Shown in pieces: positions 56,650-64,000 of a stretch of DNA of 64,000 nt. The DNA comes from Saccharomycopsis malanga. Lineage: Eukaryota > Ascomycota > Saccharomycetes > Ascoideales > Saccharomycopsidaceae. Below the pieces are notes generated by a model. It saw only the letters and a list, made by a program, of their open reading frames with translations. It did not search any database and was not told the origin of the DNA. The position numbers and the translations under genes were made by a program. The stretch covers positions 1,674,001 to 1,738,000 of the forward strand of contig CP025321.1 in NCBI GenBank assembly GCA_004014935.1. Direction: 5' to 3'. Position 1 is the stretch's first letter, and each line of letters starts with the position of its first letter.

Positions 56650-56930
56650 TCCTATATATGGGTATAGGCGCCAAGTCTATATAATCTTGTTCTTTAATGG
56701 TAATGTCTTATATATTGGTATAAGCGCCAAGGGACTTGGTATAATCATGTTCTTTAATGATAATGTCTTATATTTTGGCTATACAAAATTCTTAGGTTAC
56801 AATATATCAGTAGCACCACCAAGTAAACGGCCTATTATTAAGAAAAGTTCTTATGATAATAAATATACTCTACCAGTACATATCAGTTCCGTTAATCATG
56901 TTCTTTTGGTCATAATATCTCATTCGTAGG
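56650..56930 (-). mobile_element. Diverged SINE pieces with an internal duplication
   Basis: GGTATA(G/A)GCGCCAAG followed by a TTCTTTAATG(G/A)TAATGTCTTA block occurs twice (about 56658 and 56718). CTACCAGTACATATCAGTTC at about 56870 is the family 3' end. All match minus-strand SINE body and tail, but only weakly. Confidence 0.45.
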
Positions 56931-56979
56931 GAAGAATTTGCGTATCGTAAATGTAGCGAATAAATATAGTAATAATAAA

Positions 56980-57167
56980 CCACTGGGCCGGAGAATAGGA
57001 CTCTCGAAAAGTAGAAAAAGAGTAAAAAGAGTAAACAGACTCAACAGTATATAAGATTATGATCTGATTATGGTCAACAGGACATTATTGGGTTTTCCAA
57101 GTTTGTTTAGACATGGCGCGTAATTGCGAAGATGACATGTACTGGGCTCGAAATATATGAAATTATT
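56980..57167 (+). mobile_element. SINE copy, short form
   Basis: CCACTGGGCCGG head (A box damaged), GACATTATTGGGTTTTCCAA body, and TGTACTGGGCTCGAAATATA 3' end. The tail leads into a 12-bp minisatellite. Confidence 0.75.
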
Positions 57168-57232
57168 TATAACCACTTTATAACCACTTTATAACCACTT
57201 TATAACCACTTTATAACCACTTTTATTGATTA
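57167..57232. repeat. 12-bp minisatellite abutting a SINE 3' end
   Basis: Five units of TTTATAACCACT follow the SINE tail without a gap. Confidence 0.9.
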
Positions 57233-57699
57233 TTTACCAACCTTTTCAAATTCAAAAGCTATTGTAGCCTTTGGTCAATTTCAGAACCATGTTCTTCCTT
57301 CTCATTTGTTCTTCCTTTTTATTGTCCATTTTCTACATATAGGTAGTTGACGAATCTTGATCTCTACAGTGCTAGCATTCCGATCAAAACCAGCTGTAAT
57401 CTATACTTGAACTATAATCAATATGTTTGTAAAATGGAGAGGCATTAGTTGAATGATTAGATGGATAAAAAAATTAGAACGATAACGAGAGAATAGATGC
57501 ACATATTTGACAAAAAATTCAGTAAATAGGAAATATAATATGTATACATTAAGCAGAAGAGTTGTAGGAAACAGAAATAGCAGAAAAATAAATAAACAAG
57601 TGTAGACTTTAATGAACATTTTGAAAAATAATTAAAAATATAGTAGACAATGAATAAAAAAAACATGATAAACTTACTGGAGTATTTGATAAAAAAGTA

Positions 57700-57830
57700 G
57701 CAGAAATTCCTACCCGAATATATATAAAGGCCATGTGAAGGAAATTGATAAAACCCAGTGGGAAATTCCAAGTATCGTCAATCATCATCTCTAAAACACT
57801 GGCCAATACGGCAAATTGCCGTCAAATGAA
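57700..57830 (-). mobile_element. Possible LINE reverse-transcriptase scrap (weak)
   Basis: A minus-strand frame reads ASVLEMMIDDTWNFPLGFIN then FLHMAFIYIRVGISATFLSN. The spacing FP-x-GFI-x(2)L-x(10)-x-N resembles the region before the RT GxRQG motif, but that motif is not visible. The rest of 57233-58290 is AT-rich with no gene seen. This could be chance. Confidence 0.15.
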
Positions 57831-58290
57831 ACTTATTAAAAGGGCTAGAAGTTAGCACTATTAGACCTAAAAAAAGTTGGTGCAATTGGCTGGGTTCAAG
57901 TTATGGCTCATTATCAAAAAAGATCCAAACTAATTGAGTTTATTAAGGTGATTTGTCTGAAAATGATCTTTAAAGCCAATAAATAAATCAAAAATCCGCT
58001 AAATTGCTGGGTTTTCCACTACAGTGAATATATTGGCGCTTATCCCATAAAGTTATTGTCATGCATCCTTTGGAATATCCCATATATAATTACTATTAGC
58101 AAAGCTGTCGAAACTGGACATTTGTTTCAACTGCTATTAGTAAAACTACAAATTATCGATAACCATTTCAGTTTCCTAAATCTAAGAATAAGACATTCAA
58201 CAGAAAATAAGCAAAAACATAGCCTCAGGCATGGTTCTGAGTTCTATCAAAGACTCTACAATAGCTGAAGCTTTGCTCTCCATTTTTTAT

Positions 58291-58480
58291 GACCACTGTG
58301 CCGGATGGCTCAGTAACAGTGCTCTCGTAAAAGAGAAAACGACCCAATACGCTCAAAAATAAGTCTATCATGATTAAGATTATATTCTTGAGTTTTCCTT
58401 ACAAAGTTTTACCAAGTCCCTTTGGATATTGCGCATATATACGAAACTAATATCTACTGGGCTCGTGATGTTATTTTTTT
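58291..58480 (+). mobile_element. SINE copy, short form
   Basis: CCACTGTGCCGGATGGCTCAG head, TTTTACCAAGTCCCTTTGGA body, and ATATCTACTGGGCTCGTGAT 3' end. A trinucleotide run begins about 30 bp later. Confidence 0.75.
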
Positions 58481-58509
58481 GTATCGATTTACTCTATTTT
58501 TTGTATACT

Positions 58510-58565
<56 letters not shown>
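58510..58565. repeat. ATC trinucleotide microsatellite
   Basis: About 18 uninterrupted ATC units, then imperfect ATT/ATC. It lies 3' of a SINE and 120 bp before BET3. Confidence 0.95.
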
Positions 58566-58685
58566 TATCATTATCATACTACCCAGTTACGAGCCCCGCA
58601 ATGCAATCAAATATATAGAACAGGCTGTAATTTCCAGCAGGTTCAACTTTAACAATTATGGCCTTTAATAGTGATAACTATCATC

Positions 58686-59336
58686 ATGTCGAAATCAGTT
58701 AGAACCGTGAGTGATGAAATATGGAAGAACAGAGTGCAGAAAGTGGTAAGTGGTAGTGATTTTTTCTATTGATTTTTTTCGATTTTTACTCAATTTTCGT
58801 AGTGTTTGGTATTAACAAATCAGAATTCTGAGTTTTTTACGCTTACTTATGGCTCTGTAGTATCCCAACTATGTAAAGATTATAATAACAATTATGGCCA
58901 AGTCAACCAGCAGTTGGAGAAGATGGGTTATAATATAGGACTTCGGCTAATAGAGGATTTTTTGGCTAGAACAGGGGCTGGCCGGTGTTCTTCTTTCAAG
59001 GAGACAGCTGATATGATTGCCAAAGTAGGGTTCAAGATATTCCTTAATATAACTCCATCAGTTGCTAACTGGTCCAGTGACGGCAGACAATTTTCGCTTG
59101 TTTTGACAGAAAACCCACTAGCAGAGTTTGTAGAATTGCCAGATGACGGTAAGGCTACCAAAGAGCTTTGGTACTCCAACGTCTTGGCCGGTGTATTGAA
59201 AGGAGCTTTGCAAATGGTGCAGCTCGATGTCGACGCCCATTTTGTCGCTGACCAGTTGAGAGGAAACGAAACCACCGAAATAAGAGTCAAACTTATCAGG
59301 TATCTCAAGGATGAAATCCCAGCAGGAGAGGATTAG
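58686..59336 (+). CDS. BET3: TRAPP complex subunit Bet3 (spliced)
   Basis: Core subunit of the TRAPP Rab (Ypt1) exchange complex in ER-Golgi traffic. Exon 1 (58686-58745) encodes MSKSVRTVSDEIWKNRVQKV and exon 2 (58824-59336) continues NSEFFTLTYGSVVSQLCKDY. Together they align with EEIWKNKTEKINTELFTLTY of yeast Bet3. Further matches are MGYNIGLRLIEDFLAR, FKIFLNITP, NPLAEFVELP, LWYSNVLAGVLKGALQMVQL and the end LKDEIPAGED. A palmitoylated cysteine is known in Bet3; I did not verify its position here. 190 residues against 193 in yeast. Convergent with MUB1. Confidence 0.95.
58746..58823 (+). other. BET3: BET3 intron (78 nt)
   Basis: Donor GTAAGT, branch TATTAAC, five bases, acceptor AG at 58822-58823. 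Phase 0. Confidence 0.88.
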
Positions 59337-59411
59337 TTTTATAGTTATCAGAGAACAAGTTTTTTTTACTTTGATTGTGTGTAATTTGTATGATGCGAAT
59401 ACTGGCTGTGA

Positions 59412-59685
59412 TTATAACATCTTACGAGCCCAGTATTCATCAGTTTCCTATATATACGCTATGTCTAAGGGGGCTTGGTAAAGCCAATCATGTCCGATCA
59501 TTTTCTCATTTAATGAATTGGAAAGTAAGCCCTGAAGTTGAAATGTAAGCACTACTGGCTAATCTCATGTTTCAGACAATTACACTTGCTTGTTCAGCAT
59601 TGTAAAAAGTGTTCGTGTTGGAATTGAAATCGTGTTCTTTGTTAGGTCTTTTTGCTCTTCTCTGAGAGTGCTAGCCATCCAGTAT
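59412..59685 (-). mobile_element. Long-form SINE, diverged
   Basis: Minus strand: head remnant (ACTGGATGGCTAGCACTCTC), B-box-like GATTTCAATTCC, AACACTTTTTACAATGCTGA, and 3' end AATACTGGGCTCGTAAGATG. It lies in the BET3-MUB1 convergent gap. Confidence 0.75.
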
Positions 59686-59710
59686 TTATAAGTCGTAATT
59701 ACGTTCTACG

Positions 59711-59856
59711 TTCAAAAAAACTTGGGGAAACCCCAATCATGTATTATAATCTTCTCACCTGTGTACCTGTAAGGCATTTGCCCTCGTTTTCGAGACTACA
59801 ATCTGTTAAATCATCCTTCCAGTCCCTTTCTCTTCTCAGAGCGCTGGCCAACGGCT
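59711..59856 (-). mobile_element. SINE copy without tail, diverged
   Basis: GGGGTTTCCCCAAGTTTTTT body, ACAGGTGAGAAG junction, and a head (GGCCAGCGCTCTGAGAAGAG) carrying an extra 60-bp segment. No 3' end. Confidence 0.55.
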
Positions 59857-59918
59857 ACTTGCTATATAGTATGAATATAACTGATGCCATAGAAATAACA
59901 GCTCGTCACTATTGTAAC

Positions 59919-60102
<184 letters not shown>

Positions 60103-60384
60103 CTATTGTAACTAAACAAAAAAATATATAATAACCATTGGCTCTGTAAATAGCTTGCCATATAGTATGAATATAACTGATGTCATACAAATAATACCAT
60201 TTCTACAACTCGTCACTATTGTAACTAAACAAAAAATATATAATAACCATTGACCCTGTAAATAACTTAAAAAATCTGGCTTGAAAGCCTAACATGCTGA
60301 TAAAAGCCATGCAAATAAGTAAAAATAAAAAAATATAGTCATATCATAGGCAACTGTAATAATTGAACAAACTATCACAACCTG

Positions 60385-63300
60385 TCAAGTATCAGCAACA
60401 CTTGGTATGTTATTATATTCTTGGTCTGCAGATTGTCCATTGTTGATATCATTTCTTTCAACTGCTGAGTCGCCTAATTGAGTGCTTGACCCTTCTGCTT
60501 GTGATTGGGTATCGTTTTGATCGGTTCTGTGCCTGCTAGACCGATGGTGATGGTGATGGTGTCTACTTCCTGAAGTAGAACCTGTGCCAGAGCTGCTAGA
60601 AGAAGAAGCTGGTTGGCACCAATACTTGTGGAATTCCCAGGCTTCATATTGGCATTCCTTGCTACAGTATTTTGCTCTTCTGCATCTCCTGCACTTGGAA
60701 AACTTTCTGTCAGTCTCCCACTTGCCGCATTTCGTGTTGGCACACTGTCTGATACCTCCTTTCTGCTCGTCTTTACGACATGAGTTTCTCATGATGACCC
60801 CTGCCCAGTGGTTGATATCTGAAGGATATGTGTCGACGCTAAACTTCTCCACCAACCCAAACACATTCAAGTAGTCCAAGGGGATGCTGGAGTAATCCAA
60901 GTCGTGCTTGGAGATGATGGTGGACTTTCCAAACTTGAAAATCTCCTTTTCCCGTTGGTTGGCAGGATAAAAGTTCAGAGAATCAATGGTGGGCAAATCC
61001 TTATGGTAGTTTTCCACTAGCGAGGCAATTATAGGAGCCTTGCAGTAGTTGAGGGGCAAATGTATGTAGTTCTGGCGTAGTTTCTGATAAGATCCCTCCT
61101 GCACTTGTGGCGAGGGCTTTTCAGACATGCTGGTGAGCGATTGGTAATCGTAGTCATCGAAATCATACTCGTCGTAATTCCATTTTTTCTGTATGAGACT
61201 CTTTCGTTTTTCATGCTGTTTGATCTTTTTCAATTTGGACGTTAGTTTGGAATTCACTTTTAAGATTTTTTCAAACTTTTTGTTGATTTCGTATATCAAA
61301 ATAGACTTGTCGATATTGAAATTCACGGCGCGGGAATTCACGTCGTTGGCTTCTTCATCTGTTTTGATCCGGTTGCCCATTTCTTCTCTGTTGCTGTCCT
61401 CTGTCATTTCCGGAACAATGTTTTCAAAAGCACCACTGTCCAAGTATTTAATGTTCAACCGCTCAACCTCGCGTCGGGATAACCCTTTGATTTCCATGGG
61501 TCCTTCAAGAGGTTGCATTATACGGCAGCTTGAGCTGTTGACGCTTTCTACTTCATCGCCACTGGACTCGTCGGTGGAGTTGTCGTCCTTCAACGCGGTT
61601 CCTACAATGGATATCATCTCCTTGTACTTGGAGATGAGATAGAACAACTCTGCAATGTCCTCTCTGTTGGTCTTTTCCAACAATTTGATATTCTCGTTGA
61701 ACTGTTCCATATAGCAGTTGATTTTCAACGAAAATAGCCGGTCCTCTATGTTTTCTTCAGTATGGCTGATGCAAGCTTCGTCTTCTTTGCTACAGAGCGT
61801 TGGTTGGTCGCCTATATTATTCATAATCGCCAACATGTTTCTGGACATCAGATACACATCAATTGACGGCGAAGGGTAGCCAAACAAAACAGCATCGTTT
61901 TGGAAAAAGAAGGGCAAATCCCGGATATTCGATCCCATCTTTTTGTTGAACATGTAAAACTCATTGCCGATTTTCTCCCAGCCTCTTTTGAAATGGTTTT
62001 CTACAATTTTCTTACTGAGCGAGTCTATATCTACTTTTTTCCCAAACTCGCTGTGGAAACATTTGGATAACTCATGGCTTCCGTACTTTATTCCAACATC
62101 GTCATTTGGATACTCCCGGAGAGACAATTTCGGAAGAATGTACGAGAACTGTAGCACGTCTTTCATATAGCTGTATTTTGATACAAACGCCAACAATTGG
62201 AGAACCCATATTATGTCGTCGTCCGTAGGGACAATCTTGCCTTTGTAGAACTCTCTTGGGGGACTGAAGAGCACTGAATCAAAGTACTGGTTTGTCTCTG
62301 CGGCAGCTGTTTCGTTCGCAGCTGTTTCGTTCGCAGCTGTTTCGTTCGCAGGCGCTTCATTTGTAGCTGTGTCTGTATTATTACTGGGATTACGTGTAGG
62401 ATCTATATCAACATTACTAATCGAGGCATCATTAACTACATTTTCGGTCCAATTTTCAGCCAGCCCAAAGTTGGTATGGAAAGCCCCTTCCATATCTCTA
62501 AAAAACACATTTTTGAACAAATGTGCTAAAATGCCGTAGTAATAAGGGCTATCTTGCACTGTTTCCGTTGCTGGCTGGTCAGCACCTTGAATAATGGAAA
62601 ACTTGCCATTGTACCGTTCCAAACCTACAACCCCATTGGCATTGCTGACGTTCTTACCAAACATCTCACATACCACTATCAAATCCATCACTATACTGTC
62701 TCTTCTGGAAGAATGAGTGTTGCATACGACATTCAAGTTTCCTTCTTCATCAAGACTGAGTATTATCTCATCAGTGGCCGTGGAAACTCCCCAATACAGA
62801 TGCTTGTTATCCGACACATGATGAGTCTCATGAAGCTTTATGAACGGATTGTTTTCGTTACTATTGTTCTGGAACATGATTTCACTTAATGCTTTGTTGA
62901 ATAAAGCCAGAGTTTCGTTAGAATGATTGGAATTTGCATCTCTTCCATTAGCTACCATTTGGCCAAAATGGAAAAGCCCATTTGATATTTCTTGTGCCAT
63001 TGTGCTAATGTTTTCGTTCATCACGCTACCGTTGATAATGTTCCGAGAAGTGGGTGGGTTGTTTGTTGAATCTGATTGATTATTGGGTAATTGATTATTG
63101 GTTGATTGATTATTGGGTAGTTGATTATTGGTTGATTGATCATTCATCAGATTATTCATTTGATAACTATTTAATGCATTACTGGTGCCAACTCTGGAAT
63201 TCAATGCATTGGTAATACTGATAAGATCGTTCACCTCATCTAACGATAAGGGATTATCACGATCAGTGATATTTTGCAAATGGCCAAGGTTTTCGTTGAT

Positions 63301-64000
63301 ATGATGCATATTTTCAGTCAAACCACGTAAAAGAACCATGATCATACGGATGTTTGCCTTGATGGACTCCAAAAGCTGGAGATTCGATTCGTTTCCGTTA
63401 TTCAACAAGCTGGCCTGGGAAACAGACGCTTTGCTCAAGAGTTGCAACGTTTCCAAGAGTAAAGTGGCCAAGGAATGCAATTGTTGTGGAGGAACAAACA
63501 TGTTTCGAGTTTCCGTTTGGGTTATGGTGCTTTGGATAAACCTCTGGACCTGTTCGCGAACCTCGCTGATGGACACCTGTTGGGGCGTGTTGTTTGCTGC
63601 CCCATTCAAGTTGCTGACAATGCTATATATGGAATTGATCACCTCGTTGAACAGACTCTGCAAATGGTCTTGTGCGGTCTCTACGGGGTCTGTGCTGGGA
63701 TCTGCGACGATGGCAGTGTTGGCAGAACTGGATATCACGCTAGAACGGCCTCTTGACGGCTCGCTGGTTTCGGTATCGAGTTTTACTTTGCCGCTTTTTA
63801 CGAGCAAATAATTGTCCAATACGGTTGCTACAATCTGTATTATTCCACTCTTCACAATCTTCTTCCTTATTTTCTCGTTGCCACGAGTCCCACAGAGCAC
63901 CAACACTTGCAATGTCAACGTCCACTTCCAGGATACCAATATCTTCCTTTCGTTCAACCGCTTTTCGTCGCGAAACCGCTTCTTGGCCTTGTAATCGCTC
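60385..64000 (-). CDS. MUB1: Mub1, MYND-finger partner of the Ubr2 ubiquitin ligase (5' truncated by window edge)
   Basis: In yeast Mub1 is the substrate adaptor of Ubr2-Rad6, for example for turnover of Rpn4. The frame is open to the window end, so the N-terminus is missing. Seen: WKWTLTLQVLVLCGTRGNEK then IRKKIVKSG (yeast WKWTLTFQCLVLTGTRGTEQ). Further on is FYKGKIVPTDDDIIWVLQLL then AFVSKYSYMKDVLQ, then VIMRNSCRKDEQKGGIRQCA. The MYND zinc finger (60744-60616) is C-x4-C-x10-C-x2-C-x4-C-x3-C-x7-H-x3-C. Low-complexity inserts make it long (over 1200 residues against 620 in yeast): NNQSTNNQLP repeats near 63100, NETAA repeats near 62320 and a His6 run after the finger. Confidence 0.92.
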   Translation of the reverse strand, partial: SDYKAKKRFRDEKRLNERKILVSWKWTLTLQVLVLCGTRGNEKIRKKIVKSGIIQIVATVLDNYLLVKSGKVKLDTETSEPSRGRSSVISSSANTAIVADPSTDPVETAQDHLQSLFNEVINSIYSIVSNLNGAANNTPQQVSISEVREQVQRFIQSTITQTETRNMFVPPQQLHSLATLLLETLQLLSKASVSQASLLNNGNESNLQLLESIKANIRMIMVLLRGLTENMHHINENLGHLQNITDRDNPLSLDEVNDLISITNALNSRVGTSNALNSYQMNNLMNDQSTNNQLPNNQSTNNQLPNNQSDSTNNPPTSRNIINGSVMNENISTMAQEISNGLFHFGQMVANGRDANSNHSNETLALFNKALSEIMFQNNSNENNPFIKLHETHHVSDNKHLYWGVSTATDEIILSLDEEGNLNVVCNTHSSRRDSIVMDLIVVCEMFGKNVSNANGVVGLERYNGKFSIIQGADQPATETVQDSPYYYGILAHLFKNVFFRDMEGAFHTNFGLAENWTENVVNDASISNVDIDPTRNPSNNTDTATNEAPANETAANETAANETAAAETNQYFDSVLFSPPREFYKGKIVPTDDDIIWVLQLLAFVSKYSYMKDVLQFSYILPKLSLREYPNDDVGIKYGSHELSKCFHSEFGKKVDIDSLSKKIVENHFKRGWEKIGNEFYMFNKKMGSNIRDLPFFFQNDAVLFGYPSPSIDVYLMSRNMLAIMNNIGDQPTLCSKEDEACISHTEENIEDRLFSLKINCYMEQFNENIKLLEKTNREDIAELFYLISKYKEMISIVGTALKDDNSTDESSGDEVESVNSSSCRIMQPLEGPMEIKGLSRREVERLNIKYLDSGAFENIVPEMTEDSNREEMGNRIKTDEEANDVNSRAVNFNIDKSILIYEINKKFEKILKVNSKLTSKLKKIKQHEKRKSLIQKKWNYDEYDFDDYDYQSLTSMSEKPSPQVQEGSYQKLRQNYIHLPLNYCKAPIIASLVENYHKDLPTIDSLNFYPANQREKEIFKFGKSTIISKHDLDYSSIPLDYLNVFGLVEKFSVDTYPSDINHWAGVIMRNSCRKDEQKGGIRQCANTKCGKWETDRKFSKCRRCRRAKYCSKECQYEAWEFHKYWCQPASSSSSSGTGSTSGSRHHHHHHRSSRHRTDQNDTQSQAEGSSTQLGDSAVERNDINNGQSADQEYNNIPSVADT

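Noticed and set aside
57401-57806. Phe/Tyr/Leu-rich minus-strand frames that look like membrane proteins
   Set aside because: Composition follows the AT-rich DNA, and there is no conserved motif or promoter. One stretch is kept only as a weak LINE-like observation.
58422-58652. Frame with a long histidine or isoleucine run
   Set aside because: It is the ATC microsatellite plus SINE sequence read in frame.

Overview
This window is nuclear DNA of a budding yeast (Saccharomycotina). Twenty-two protein genes can be supported. Most are single open frames and all are recognisable or near-recognisable yeast genes; five carry introns. Leucine is written mainly with TTG, in-frame CTG is very rare, and the CTGs checked sit at positions not conserved as leucine. 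With the Candida-type cell-wall protein at 43666, this points (as inference) to the CUG-Ser clade. The species is not identified.

Layout, left to right: COR1 (-), DBP7 (+), NUP53/59 (-) divergent from VTC4 (+), KRE6/SKN1 (-), an ENT4-like ENTH gene (-) divergent from SNM1 (+), BUB3 (+, intron), MED1 (+), OCA5 (+), PRP19 (-) divergent from VPS13 (+, tiny intron, about 9.5 kb), FMT1 (+), a small GPI-anchored wall protein (+), a SNU71-like U1 snRNP gene (+), NPL3 (-, 571-nt intron) divergent from a short kinesin-3-type motor (+), a small secreted Kex2-type precursor (+), a three-exon dynein light chain DYN2 (-) whose exons are too short to appear as one long frame, PTM1 (-), BET3 (+, intron), and a 5'-truncated MUB1 (-) running off the right edge. 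The genes are housekeeping functions (respiration, ribosome assembly, splicing, nuclear pore, polyphosphate, wall glucan, trafficking, spindle checkpoint, protein turnover). They do not form one pathway.

The intergenic DNA holds the unusual content. About 30 copies or pieces of one tRNA-derived SINE family fill roughly 4.8 kb (about 7%) of the window. A complete long copy is about 300 bp: a tRNA-like head with A and B boxes, an unrelated body, and a conserved 3' end ending in ATT repeats. A commoner short form of about 180 bp has lost the B box by an internal deletion. Several copies keep 10-15 bp target-site duplications. One inserted into one half of a tandem duplication whose other half still shows the empty site. 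Copies lie mostly just downstream of genes in the sense orientation, some start at the nucleotide after a stop codon, some are head-to-tail dimers, and several abut minisatellites. A short relic resembling the C-terminal part of a LINE reverse transcriptase lies between two SINE pieces at 41745-41861 and could belong to the partner element.

Other points are short branch-to-acceptor spacing (5 or 7 nt) in all six introns, a repeat-filled intron in NPL3, an 18-bp perfect hairpin upstream of KRE6, clustered promoter palindromes (TTACGTAA, ATGCAT), and a decayed repeat array downstream of the secreted-peptide gene.
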